The translations under genes and the position numbers were made by a program. Positions 33,946 through 42,676 of a stretch of DNA of 44,949 nucleotides are shown piece after piece. The notes beneath the pieces were generated by a model that saw only the letters and a program-made list of their open reading frames with translations, was not told the origin of the DNA and did not search any database. The stretch comes from Halieaceae bacterium UBA4452. Its GTDB lineage: Bacteria > Pseudomonadota > Gammaproteobacteria > Pseudomonadales > Halieaceae. The stretch covers positions 1 to 44,949 of the forward strand of contig DGPA01000018.1 in the NCBI GenBank assembly GCA_002389505.1, in the 5' to 3' direction. Positions within the stretch are counted from its first letter, which is position 1. Each line of letters starts with the position of its first letter.

Positions 33946-36687
33946 CTATTTGCCAGCGACATTTTTTTCCACGACCTTTTTTATGGTGGGCTTCTTTGCC
34001 GGTGACTTTTTCTTTGCCGATGCCTTCTTTGCCGCCGGTTTCTTTTTAGCTACCGGCTCTGCTGACCCCTGCTCAACCCACGCACCGTTTTCGAAGGTGG
34101 CTTTCCAACCCGAGGCCTTGCCGTCGACCTCGCTGGTGACAAACTGCTCTTTTGCCTTGCGGCTGAAACGAATTTGGCTTCGATTGCCCCTATCGTCGGT
34201 GGTAGGAGCATCGAAAATAAAATGGTACTTAGGATCAATCTCACCCTGATGGGGCAGCAATTCATCGACGAACGGTGGGCGAGTTTCACGATTTTTGGGA
34301 AATTGGCTAGCCGCCAAAAATAAACCCGCTGCACCATCACGCAAAATATAGTGGTCATCAACCTTAACGCACTGAAGTTCGGGCATGGGAACAGGATCCA
34401 TTTTTGGTGGTGCCGCCTCACCATTGCGCAATAGCTTGCGCGTGTTTCGGCATTCGCCGTTTGCACAACCAAAGTACTTGCCAAAGCGGCCCGTTTTTAA
34501 CTGCATATCGGTACCGCATTTGTCACATTCTATAATAGGCCCGTCATAGCCCTTGATGCGAAAACGTCCCTCTTCTACCTCGTAACCCGAGCAATCAGGA
34601 TTATTGCCACAGACATGAAGCTTATGGCCTTCATCAATGAGGTAACTATCCATAGCGGCGTTACACAACTGACAGCGACGCTTGGTCAACAAGAGCCGCG
34701 ATTCGGCTTCCTCGTCGGCATCGGCACTAATGACCTCATCACCGGATATCAGGTTAACGGTACTCTTACACCGCTCTTTGGGTGGCAGGCCGTAACCCGA
34801 GCATCCTAAAAAAACACCCGTGCTGGCTGTTCGTATTTGCATAGGCCGGCCGCAGGTGGTGCAGGCAATCCCGGTGGGCGTCGGCGTATTTGCCTGCATG
34901 CCTCCGGGCTCAGGGAGTTCAGCTGCCTCCATGTGGCCTCGAAATTGCTCGTAGAAACTGTTGAGTAATGCTTTCCAATCTAAATCCCCGCCAGCGACTT
35001 GATCGAGACGCTCTTCCATGGCGGCCGTAAATCCATAATCAAGCAAATCACTAAATGCCCCCTGCAACCGCTGAGTGACAATATCGCCCATTTTCTCTGC
35101 ATAAAGCCGACGATTTTCCAGGCGAACGTAACCCCGATCCTGGATTGTCGAAATAATCGCCGCATAGGTCGATGGCCGACCAATACCCCGCTTCTCTAAT
35201 TCCTTTACTAAACTGGCTTCACCGAAGCGTGCTGGCGGTTTAGTGTAATGCTGTCGGGGGTCAATCTTCTCGGCTATCAGCACATCCCCCTCAGCTAGCG
35301 GCGGCAATACCGCGTCTTCTCCTTTTCGGGCTACGGGTGTTAGGACTTTGGTATAGCCATCGAATTCCACTATGCGACCGCGGGCTGTCATCTCATATTG
35401 TGCGGCACTGACAGTGATCGTGGTCGATAGATAGCGCGCGGGGAGCATCTGTCCAGCGATAAATTGCCGCCAAATGAGTTCATAGAGGCGCTCCGCGTCA
35501 CGTTCCATACCCTGTAGCCGAGCTTGGTCAATAGTGACATCAGACGGACGAATTGCTTCGTGAGCCTCCTGTGCCCCCTCTTTTGACGAGTAGTGCAATG
35601 GTTTTTCTGGTAGATAAGAGGAGGAAAATACCTGCTCGATGTAGCTACGGCACGCAGCGACCGCGTCATTGCTCAAATGGGTCGAGTCAGTTCGCATGTA
35701 AGTAATATACCCGGCCTCGTATAAGCGCTGGGCCATGGTCATGGTTTTTTTAACACTGAATCCCAAGCGGGTGCTGGCCGCTTGCTGCAAGGTTGACGTG
35801 ATAAAGGGTGCTGGAGCTTTTGATGACGTTTTGCGTGACTCTAGGCCTGCCACCCGAAAGCTGGCAACAGTCAGTGCCTCGACGGCTGCCTGGGCCTCTG
35901 CTTCGTTTTTAGGGTCAAATTTATGCCCGTTAAAACGCTTCACATCAAAGCGCACGGGCTCGTGTCCACTAGGCCGTAAATCCGCATGCACCTCCCAGTA
36001 CTCTTCAGGAAGAAACGCTCGGATCTCCCGTTCTCGCTCGACAATGACCCGTACCGCGACTGACTGAACGCGACCTGCCGACAGGCCTCTGGCGACTTTA
36101 GCCCATAACAACGGTGATACCTCAAAACCAACAACGCGATCCAAAAAACGCCTTGCCTGCTGCGCGTTGACTCGATTGGTGTCTAAATGTGACGGTTTAT
36201 TGAAGGCGGCCTGAATAGACTTTTTGGTAATTTCATTGAAAACCACCCGCTGATAACGGCTCTCATCACCCCCAATAACCTCCTTTAAATGCCAAGCAAT
36301 GGCCTCCCCCTCGCGATCCAAATCGGTGGCGAGATAAATTGCATCGGCGTTTTGGGCCAGTTTTTTCAATTCGCTGACCACTTTTTCCTTGCCCGGTAAA
36401 ATTTCGTAACGGGCCGCCCAATCGTGCTCCGGATCAATGCCCATCCGACGGACCAGCTGTTCGCGTTTTTTTTGCGTTTGGTATTTTTTCTTTTCGTCAG
36501 GGGCCATTTTACGGGTCAATGCCGCTTGAGCCGCACGCTCTTTGGGATCGGAGCTCCCGCCACCGCCCGAGGTAGGCAGGTCGCGAATATGCCCGACACT
36601 GGACTTCACAATAAAGTCGTTGCCAAGGTATTTATTAATTGTTTTCGCTTTAGCTGGCGACTCAACAATGACGAGAGATTTACCCAT
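33946..36687 (-). CDS. topA: DNA topoisomerase I
   Basis: TopA relaxes negative supercoils. From ATG 36687 (MGKSLVIVESPAK, the canonical start) it has 913 residues. The Toprim domain has Glu9 and DLDRE (Asp122, Asp124, Glu126), and the catalytic Tyr is Tyr330 in YMRTDST. Three C-terminal zinc-ribbon-like modules follow (CTTCG...C, CQLCN...C, CDKCG...C). The end is a tail of about 34 residues rich in Lys, Ala and Pro (33949-34050), as in some other TopA proteins and histone-H1-like tails. The longer reading frame from TTG 36744 lacks a ribosome-binding site. The tail is encoded by repeated CTTTGCCG-like units. Confidence 0.96.
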   Translation of the reverse strand: MGKSLVIVESPAKAKTINKYLGNDFIVKSSVGHIRDLPTSGGGGSSDPKERAAQAALTRKMAPDEKKKYQTQKKREQLVRRMGIDPEHDWAARYEILPGKEKVVSELKKLAQNADAIYLATDLDREGEAIAWHLKEVIGGDESRYQRVVFNEITKKSIQAAFNKPSHLDTNRVNAQQARRFLDRVVGFEVSPLLWAKVARGLSAGRVQSVAVRVIVEREREIRAFLPEEYWEVHADLRPSGHEPVRFDVKRFNGHKFDPKNEAEAQAAVEALTVASFRVAGLESRKTSSKAPAPFITSTLQQAASTRLGFSVKKTMTMAQRLYEAGYITYMRTDSTHLSNDAVAACRSYIEQVFSSSYLPEKPLHYSSKEGAQEAHEAIRPSDVTIDQARLQGMERDAERLYELIWRQFIAGQMLPARYLSTTITVSAAQYEMTARGRIVEFDGYTKVLTPVARKGEDAVLPPLAEGDVLIAEKIDPRQHYTKPPARFGEASLVKELEKRGIGRPSTYAAIISTIQDRGYVRLENRRLYAEKMGDIVTQRLQGAFSDLLDYGFTAAMEERLDQVAGGDLDWKALLNSFYEQFRGHMEAAELPEPGGMQANTPTPTGIACTTCGRPMQIRTASTGVFLGCSGYGLPPKERCKSTVNLISGDEVISADADEEAESRLLLTKRRCQLCNAAMDSYLIDEGHKLHVCGNNPDCSGYEVEEGRFRIKGYDGPIIECDKCGTDMQLKTGRFGKYFGCANGECRNTRKLLRNGEAAPPKMDPVPMPELQCVKVDDHYILRDGAAGLFLAASQFPKNRETRPPFVDELLPHQGEIDPKYHFIFDAPTTDDRGNRSQIRFSRKAKEQFVTSEVDGKASGWKATFENGAWVEQGSAEPVAKKKPAAKKASAKKKSPAKKPTIKKVVEKNVAGK

Positions 36688-36811
36688 AACCGCGCTGCCA
36701 ATCCTGTATATTTTCGACATGAATGTCGCTAGATGCTTCCTCAATGAAGCCTGAAGGTAGGCATGTATACGGGTTTATTTGCGGTCGGGTCAAGAGATAC
36801 AGTGCAATTGC

Positions 36812-37273
36812 TTAGGACAAGGACTGATTTTTTATTGCCCCCGGATGCCAAGATTGAAGCAAGGCAAACACTTTTTGCAATGCTTCATCGCCCCCTTTTT
36901 CGTTCCAATAAATGGCGATTTCCTCCCAATTAACCACAACTATCTCAGCATTTTCAGGCAGGACATCGAGTTCGGTTGGTGGGGGGTTAGCACTCTCGGC
37001 TTCCCAGCCATGCCGAGAACGCACGTAAAGATCGCGCTTTACCAGCGCTGCCTGAGCCGGCGTTAGATGCATCCCATAGCCCACAAGGGGCTCGTCCGAC
37101 AGGCGCTGTAGACGGGGGGGGATATTGGCCACGCTCTTCAACGTCACCCGGACACCCGCACAACGGGCACGCTCCCTAAAATCCGCCAACTGTTTTTGTC
37201 GCTTACTGGGTAGAACGGCCATTAACGGCCCCAGTACCGCAGCCATCGCAAGAAATATAATGAAATAGGCCAA
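36812..37273 (-). CDS. Small membrane protein of unknown function
   Basis: This 153-residue protein has one N-terminal membrane helix (about 1-22), a basic stretch (KRQKQLADFRERAR) and a soluble domain with LTPAQAALVKRDLYVRSRHGWEAE and VVVNWEEIAIYW. The TTG start was kept because AAAGGA sits 7 nt upstream; a shorter version would start at an ATG nine codons later. I do not recognise a named family. It is divergent from the usp gene and likely anchored in the inner membrane with the domain in the cytoplasm. Confidence 0.6.
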   Translation of the reverse strand: MAYFIIFLAMAAVLGPLMAVLPSKRQKQLADFRERARCAGVRVTLKSVANIPPRLQRLSDEPLVGYGMHLTPAQAALVKRDLYVRSRHGWEAESANPPPTELDVLPENAEIVVVNWEEIAIYWNEKGGDEALQKVFALLQSWHPGAIKNQSLS

Positions 37274-37348
37274 TTGTCGTCCTTTGGGTTAAGCTACCAT
37301 GGGTCAGATGTTAAGCTTGAGGCAGAAACCGTCAGAGGGGAAGAGTCA

Positions 37349-37786
37349 ATGGCCTATAAAAAAATACTGGTTGCCGTAGATTTAGGAGAAACCTCAACAG
37401 GCGTGCTAGAAAAAGCGCATGAAATTGCTCAGGGACAAGGTGCCATACTCCATGTGTTACATGCGGTGGAGCCACTGAGTATCACTTATGGTGGCGATAT
37501 ACCGATGGACTTCTCATCCATTCAAAACGAAATCTATGATCAAGCGAGAGATCAGCTTGATCAATTTTGTACCGCGAGGGACATACCCCAGAGTCAGCGG
37601 CACCTCGTCGTAGGCAGGCCTGAGGCTGAAATTGCCGCCACTGCTGCCGATCTGCACGTCGATTTGATTGTGGTGGGCAGCCACGCGCGTTTCGGGCTAG
37701 CGCTACTACTGGGCTCAACAACTGACGGCGTCCTGCACCACGCCGATCGAGATGTGCTAGCTGTTCGAGTCGCAGCGCCAGCATGA
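37349..37786 (+). CDS. Universal stress protein, UspA type
   Basis: This 145-residue cytoplasmic protein starts at ATG 37349 (MAYKKILVAVDLGE), with AGAGGGGAAG upstream, rather than at an in-frame ATG 25 codons earlier. It ends in the nucleotide-binding motif VVGSHARFGLALLLGSTTDGVLHH, in which G-x2-G-x9-G-S spacing is recognisable (with a variant second Gly), followed by DVLAVRV. UspA-type proteins act in stress survival, often by dimerising. No special partner is linked. Confidence 0.9.
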   Translation: MAYKKILVAVDLGETSTGVLEKAHEIAQGQGAILHVLHAVEPLSITYGGDIPMDFSSIQNEIYDQARDQLDQFCTARDIPQSQRHLVVGRPEAEIAATAADLHVDLIVVGSHARFGLALLLGSTTDGVLHHADRDVLAVRVAAPA

Positions 37787-37798
37787 CGTCGCGGCTAG

Positions 37799-38044
37799 CT
37801 ATTGAGATGTTGATACCCAATGCTTTAAACCGCTGGAGTCAAAGGGCCAACTCAATTCACGTCCCATTTCATCTGCAACGACAGGAATGCGCACCCCGTA
37901 GCGTTTAATAAGATCAACATCATCGGCAATATCAATAGATCGAAAACGCGTGGCAGTCTCGTATAAAATCTCCTCTGCTTGTTCACACAGGTGGCAGCCA
38001 GGCGTCGTATAGAGCACTACATCGGCCTGTTGCTTAGCCATCAT
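37799..38044 (-). CDS. Glutaredoxin-like (DUF836) protein
   Basis: This 81-residue thioredoxin-fold protein has a CHLC dithiol (Cys17, Cys20) in VVLYTTPGCHLCEQAEEIL. The cis-proline is in RIPVVAD. Length and sequence fit the DUF836 glutaredoxin-like family. The physiological partner is unknown. It lies 13 bases from, and divergent to, the methyltransferase gene. Confidence 0.85.
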   Translation of the reverse strand: MMAKQQADVVLYTTPGCHLCEQAEEILYETATRFRSIDIADDVDLIKRYGVRIPVVADEMGRELSWPFDSSGLKHWVSTSQ

Positions 38045-38057
38045 TTAGGAACCTCTC

Positions 38058-38819
38058 ATGCACGCAACGCCTTCTTTGGAAGAACGAGCGAAAACACTGA
38101 CAATCTTCGGCCGCAAGCCAGTTTTAGAGGCCCTAAGCGACGACTCTCTGAGTATAACAGCACTGCATGTAGCCAGCAGCAATAAACCCGGGGGTATCCT
38201 CAATGCTATCCGTCAATTAGCGGACGCTCGCGGCATAAGGATTCGCGAACATGACCGAGATAGCTTGTCGCGGATTTCAAAAAACAAAAAGCAAGACCAA
38301 GGCGTCGCGCTCGATATCAGTTGCCCGAACTTTGGCCAGATAGATTCTCTCTATGCCCACGCTGATCGGAAGACTTTCCGCGCCCTCGCCCTCGACGGCA
38401 TCACCAACCCACAAAATGTCGGCATGATCATCCGCTCTGCAGTTGCCGGAGGCATGGATGCCATTATTTATCCCCAAAAAGGCGTTGCGAGCCTGGGCGC
38501 ACTGGTTATTAAAGCCTCAGCCGGCACAATATTCAAAGCCCCAATCTGCTTCTGCGAGACCTTAAGTGATGGCCTAGAGGACTTGAGCCGCGCCGGCTTC
38601 TGCGTGGCCAGTCTCGAGGGCGGAGCAGAGGACTCTCTGTTCGATTATCGTCCAGAGCGCGGGACGCTTTTTGTTCTAGGAGCCGAAAGCGACGGTGTTA
38701 GTCAGAACACATTAAGGCTTGCAAGCAAAACACTGCGTATCCCAATGCGCCAGGGAATCGAATCGCTCAATGTCGCGGTCGCAGCATCCCTAGTTGCCTA
38801 TGCTCCCCAGCTAGGATGA
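38058..38819 (+). CDS. TrmH/SpoU-family RNA methyltransferase, RlmB-like
   Basis: This 253-residue enzyme has an N-terminal substrate-binding domain (FGRKPVLEAL) and a SPOUT knot domain. Motif 1 is NPQNVGMIIRSA, motif 2 is LFVLGAESDGVS and motif 3 is IPMRQGIESLNVAVAASLVAY. It should use S-adenosylmethionine to methylate a ribose 2'-OH; RlmB acts on 23S rRNA G2251. Because the family includes several 2'-O-methyltransferases, the exact target is not certain. The start has AGGA upstream. It converges with the VWA gene. Confidence 0.88.
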   Translation: MHATPSLEERAKTLTIFGRKPVLEALSDDSLSITALHVASSNKPGGILNAIRQLADARGIRIREHDRDSLSRISKNKKQDQGVALDISCPNFGQIDSLYAHADRKTFRALALDGITNPQNVGMIIRSAVAGGMDAIIYPQKGVASLGALVIKASAGTIFKAPICFCETLSDGLEDLSRAGFCVASLEGGAEDSLFDYRPERGTLFVLGAESDGVSQNTLRLASKTLRIPMRQGIESLNVAVAASLVAYAPQLG

Positions 38820-38836
38820 TGTACCCCCGTCGACGA

Positions 38837-40012
38837 CTACTTTGACAAAAACGCCATGCCGTCCTCTAGACCTCGAAGTGTTAAAGGAAACATGTTGCCT
38901 TCCATGATTTGATTAGTAATGCCCACCGATTGGGTATATTGCCATTCATCCTCGGGCGTGGGGTTGATCCAGATACACTTTTCATACGTTTGTCTGAGCC
39001 GACGCAACCAAACCTCTCCGGGCTCTTCATTCCAATGCTCCACTGAGCCTCCCGGCTGCACAATCTCATAGGGTGACATAGCGGCATCGCCGACAATCAC
39101 CACCTTGTAGTCATGTCCATATTTATGCAGTAGATCAAAGGTCGTGGTTCGCTCATTTTGTCGGCGGATATTATTCTTCCAGACGCTCTCGTAGAGAAAG
39201 TTATGGAAATAGAAATACTCTAAATGCTTGAACTCTGTTCGAGCGGCAGAAAATAGTTCTTCACACACCCTGACGTGGGGGTCCATTGATCCACCCACAT
39301 CAAGAAACAACAATACCTTTACGGCGTTATGTCTCTCGGGAACCATTTTGATATCGAGAAGACCGGCATTGCGTGCCGTTGAGCTAATCGTGTCATCAAG
39401 ATCTAATTCATCAGCGGCACCGGTACGGGCAAATTTCCGCAATCGACGCAGGGCCACTTTGATATTGCGGGTACCCAGTTCGACGCCGTCATCATAGTTC
39501 TTGAAATCTCGACGGTCCCACACCTTCACCGCCCGCTTATTCTTACCCTCGCCACCGACCCGAATGCCCTCTGGGTGATAGCCGTCATTACCAAACGGCG
39601 ATGTACCTCCGGTACCGACCCATTTATTGCCACCCTCATGTCGCTTTTGTTGCTCTTGTAGCCGTTTTTTAAATTCTTCAATGAGTTTTTCAAGTCCCCC
39701 TAAAGACTCTATCTTGGCTTTTTCTTCCTCGGAAAGTTGTTTCATGAATTCTGAACGGAGCCAATCATCGGGTATCAATGCTTCTATGACATCGTCAAGG
39801 CCCTCTAAATCCTTAAAGTGTGAGCCAAATGCTCGATCAAAGCGGTCATAATATTTTTCATCCTTCACCATGATAGCTCGCGACAGATGATAAAAATCAT
39901 CCATGTCGCTAAACGCCAGTCGCTGCTTCATGGCCTCTAAAAGGTCCAGGAGTTCTCGCGTCGTAACGGGTACTCCGGAGTCCTTTAAACTATGGAAAAA
40001 GTTCACCAACAT
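38837..40012 (-). CDS. VWA-domain protein, CoxE-like
   Basis: This 391-residue protein has an N-terminal helical region with SLKDSGVPVTTRELLDLLEAM and a C-terminal von Willebrand A domain. The metal-site motif is DVGGSMD (about residue 237; D-x-G-x-S). The middle (about 105-170) is charged and Gly-rich. The pattern LFLDVGGSMD ... ELFSAARTEFKHLEYFYFHNFLYE is characteristic of the CoxE-like VWA family. It is encoded 10 bases after the MoxR-type ATPase, and the two families are thought to work together as chaperone-like complexes. The target is unknown. Confidence 0.88.
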   Translation of the reverse strand: MLVNFFHSLKDSGVPVTTRELLDLLEAMKQRLAFSDMDDFYHLSRAIMVKDEKYYDRFDRAFGSHFKDLEGLDDVIEALIPDDWLRSEFMKQLSEEEKAKIESLGGLEKLIEEFKKRLQEQQKRHEGGNKWVGTGGTSPFGNDGYHPEGIRVGGEGKNKRAVKVWDRRDFKNYDDGVELGTRNIKVALRRLRKFARTGAADELDLDDTISSTARNAGLLDIKMVPERHNAVKVLLFLDVGGSMDPHVRVCEELFSAARTEFKHLEYFYFHNFLYESVWKNNIRRQNERTTTFDLLHKYGHDYKVVIVGDAAMSPYEIVQPGGSVEHWNEEPGEVWLRRLRQTYEKCIWINPTPEDEWQYTQSVGITNQIMEGNMFPLTLRGLEDGMAFLSK

Positions 40013-40022
40013 GCGAATAACT

Positions 40023-40868
40023 TCAGCGGGTTTCGCGACGATGCATGAACGCTAAGCGCTCGAGTAACTGCACATCTTGCTCGTTTTTAAGCAGTGCCCC
40101 GTAGAGAGGCGGGATCGCTTTTGACGGATCTCGATTGGCCAGCACCTCCTCAGGAACATCATCGGACATGAGTAATTTTAGCCAATCAATCAACTCTGAC
40201 GTCGACGGTTTCTTTTTCAAGCCCGGTATGGAGCGTAATTCAAAAAAGACTTCCAGCGCCTCTGCGACCAGCGTTTGGGCAATACTCGGATGATGCACAT
40301 CGACGATTTTACGCATGGTGTCGCGATCAGGGAAGTTGATGAAATGGAAAAAACAACGGCGCAGAAAAGCGTCAGGCAGTTCTTTTTCGTTGTTAGAAGT
40401 GATGATAATAATCGGTCGATGCTTAGCCTTGATGGTTTCGCCGGTCTCGTAGACAAAAAATTCCATGCGATCAAGTTCCACCAGTAAATCATTGGGGAAC
40501 TCAATATCAGCTTTATCGACCTCATCGATTAACAGCACAACCTGCTCATCCGCAGTGAAAGCTTCCCACAGCTTACCCTTTTTTATATAGTTGCCAATGT
40601 CATGAACGCCGCTATCACCAAGCTGGGAATCGCGCAAGCGCGACACCGCATCATACTCATACAGACCCTGCTGGGCCTTGGTGGTTGACTTAATATGCCA
40701 TTGCAACAGCCGCTTTCCCAGTCCCAAGGCGACCTCCTCTGCTAGCATCGTTTTACCAGTGCCGGGCTCACCCTTGATGAGTAGGGGACGCTGCAAAGTG
40801 ACGGCAGCATCCACTGCCATGCGTAGATCATCAGTAGCGACGTAACGCTCCGTGCCAGTAAATTTCAT
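40023..40868 (-). CDS. MoxR-family AAA+ ATPase
   Basis: This 281-residue ATPase has Walker A GEPGTGKT (33-40), Walker B LLIDEVDKA (about 112-120) and sensor-1 IIITSNNEKELPDAFLRRC. It lacks membrane segments. MoxR ATPases with VWA proteins are often linked to maturation or stress remodelling of membrane or metal-containing complexes. The VWA gene follows at 10 bases, so they form one unit. The next gene upstream is a small membrane protein, 53 bases away. Confidence 0.92.
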   Translation of the reverse strand: MKFTGTERYVATDDLRMAVDAAVTLQRPLLIKGEPGTGKTMLAEEVALGLGKRLLQWHIKSTTKAQQGLYEYDAVSRLRDSQLGDSGVHDIGNYIKKGKLWEAFTADEQVVLLIDEVDKADIEFPNDLLVELDRMEFFVYETGETIKAKHRPIIIITSNNEKELPDAFLRRCFFHFINFPDRDTMRKIVDVHHPSIAQTLVAEALEVFFELRSIPGLKKKPSTSELIDWLKLLMSDDVPEEVLANRDPSKAIPPLYGALLKNEQDVQLLERLAFMHRRETR

Positions 40869-40921
40869 AGCTCTACTCGTTTCCTTTAGTGGTTATTTAT
40901 GTACAGGTGGGGTTTACGTTA

Positions 40922-41293
40922 TCACTTGTCAACTGGGTCATTCGCGGCAACACGTATGCGCCTGCTCTTTAGGGGTAACCAACTTGACGCTATTGCCAAC
41001 AGTACTGCTACACCACTGGATAAGCCTAGGAGCACCACCGCCTGACGCGCGCTAGCCCACCCATCACCGAACAGCGTATTGAAAACAGCAATCACCAGCG
41101 CGGGGGCCAGTGTGTCTGCTCCCGCCGCGGGTTGTGCGGGGGTCACTAACCACGCCAGAAGCAGCGCCGAAATGACTCTGGCTACAGGCGTAGACAGCAC
41201 TGTAAACCACCATCGATGGGCTAAACCCACGGCAATCAAAGCCGCGCTCACATAAATACTCATAGCTACCCAATAAGCGGTAGGGGTCAGCAT
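40922..41293 (-). CDS. Small membrane protein of unknown function
   Basis: This 123-residue protein has about four hydrophobic segments (about 6-26, 33-50, 60-74, 84-106) and a basic C-terminus (LKSRRIRVAAN). It overlaps the ycgL end by 7 bases, so it is probably translated with it and the dnaX operon. I recognise no family. A small inner-membrane protein is the only supportable call. Confidence 0.55.
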   Translation of the reverse strand: MLTPTAYWVAMSIYVSAALIAVGLAHRWWFTVLSTPVARVISALLLAWLVTPAQPAAGADTLAPALVIAVFNTLFGDGWASARQAVVLLGLSSGVAVLLAIASSWLPLKSRRIRVAANDPVDK

Positions 41294-41559
41294 GGTGGTT
41301 CGGCCTCTGGGCGAGCGCTATCGCAGTGCTGCGGTGGGAGCTGTAAAAAGAAACCTTGGCTGTCAATGGCAGCAAGAACCTCAGCACCGGTGTAGCGGGC
41401 AAGTTGACGATTGTTCGTAAGTGACAGTGACAGCACGCGTTCAGGGGCGCCAAACACTTCTCTAAGAACGCCTGGAAGCTCTGCCAAATCGCTGCCTCGC
41501 TCAACGTATAAATAAGCCCCCGGCTTACGTGAGCTCTTGTACACTTCAACTAGTTTCAT
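41287..41559 (-). CDS. ycgL: YcgL-domain protein
   Basis: This 90-residue protein starts at ATG 41559 (MKLVEVYKSSRKPGAYLYVERG), which fits the YcgL family start. An ATG four codons earlier is possible. Other family marks are LPGVLREVFGAPERVLSLSL and the C-terminal GFFLQLPPQ. The biochemical role is not known. It overlaps the rnd stop by 14 bases, so it belongs to the rnd transcript. Confidence 0.88.
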   Translation of the reverse strand: MKLVEVYKSSRKPGAYLYVERGSDLAELPGVLREVFGAPERVLSLSLTNNRQLARYTGAEVLAAIDSQGFFLQLPPQHCDSARPEAEPPC

Positions 41560-42676
41560 CGTTGATCTCATTCATGCGCGACGCTTGTTGCAAGAGCGGT
41601 CCAATAATCCATTCACCACGCCAACCGGACCAACTGCTGGGTCGAACAATCGGCAGATTCAGGGCGTCACTAACAATCAGTTCAAGTTCCCGATTGGGCA
41701 CGGTAATTTCAACATTCATCCCTAGCTTACCAGCAAGCGCTTCGGCATGAGCGCCCAGAGCCTTGGCCCGGGCTTTGATGTCGCTGGTAGGCGGCTTCTG
41801 AAATGCACTGATCGCAGCAAGTCGGGCCTCCTCCGAGGGGTTATTAATGAGTGTAATCATGGCTTCACCAGCCCGCCGAACTAGGCCCTGAGGGAGTCCC
41901 GTAATGGTCTCCAACTCCCGGGAATGTTCAGGCATTTTTCTAGCAAGCTCAGTAATCACTTTGTCGTTCAGAACCCAGCCTCGCGGTTTGTCTCGTTGCT
42001 GCGCCTGCCCTTCCCGCCACTCCACCAGAGCGGCAATAGCCGCTTGCTGAGCGGCACTGAGCTTCCAGGCAGATTTAAATTTAGCCAGTGGCCCACGGCC
42101 GCCGGTTGCCGCCTCTCGACCTTCTTCAAGCACCCAATCTAAGCGACCCAGAGCCGCTACTTTTTTCAGTAGCTCTGGGAACAGCTCGGCCAAATAAATG
42201 ACGTCCTGAGCCGCATAGGACTCCTGATTGTCTGTTAACGGTCGCGCCAGCCAATCTGACTGGGTTTCCTCTTTGTCCACCGTGATACCCAGCATCTGCT
42301 CAACCAATGCGCGATAGCTGAGACCAAAGCCCATATTCAGCATGGCCGCTGCTTTTTGACTGTCAAATAACGGCTGAGGAAGCACCCCTAGCCAGCGTTC
42401 AAACACTTCCAAGTCCTCACTGGCACTGTGTAAGACCTTAATAACGTCGGGGTTGAGCAACAGCTGCTTAAGGGGTGCTGGGTCGGACAGCGTGAGGGGA
42501 TCAATTAACCAGCATTGGCCTTGGGTCGCTATTTGAATTAGCGCCACTTGGGGATAGAAGGTGTCTCTGCGGCGAAATTCCGTATCAATGGCCACCGCGG
42601 CCTCCCCCATCAACGCGTCAATGGCCGCCCGAAGTGCTTCATCGGAGGTCACCCACTGCCACTGCCGATCACTCAT
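41546..42676 (-). CDS. rnd: Ribonuclease D
   Basis: RNase D trims the 3' ends of tRNA and other small RNAs. The 376-residue protein has the DEDD exonuclease domain, starting with the D-x-E motif in AIDTEFRRRDTFYPQ (Asp31, Glu33). YAAQDVIYL carries the last catalytic Asp. HRDC domains follow (about 205-285 and after). Length is normal for bacterial RNase D. It overlaps recR by 8 bases upstream and ycgL by 14 downstream. Confidence 0.95.
   Translation of the reverse strand: MSDRQWQWVTSDEALRAAIDALMGEAAVAIDTEFRRRDTFYPQVALIQIATQGQCWLIDPLTLSDPAPLKQLLLNPDVIKVLHSASEDLEVFERWLGVLPQPLFDSQKAAAMLNMGFGLSYRALVEQMLGITVDKEETQSDWLARPLTDNQESYAAQDVIYLAELFPELLKKVAALGRLDWVLEEGREAATGGRGPLAKFKSAWKLSAAQQAAIAALVEWREGQAQQRDKPRGWVLNDKVITELARKMPEHSRELETITGLPQGLVRRAGEAMITLINNPSEEARLAAISAFQKPPTSDIKARAKALGAHAEALAGKLGMNVEITVPNRELELIVSDALNLPIVRPSSWSGWRGEWIIGPLLQQASRMNEINDETS

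Noticed and set aside
35735..36067. Antisense frames inside topA, mfd and other long genes
   Set aside because: They mirror codon use of the real genes, lack ribosome-binding sites and show no domain.
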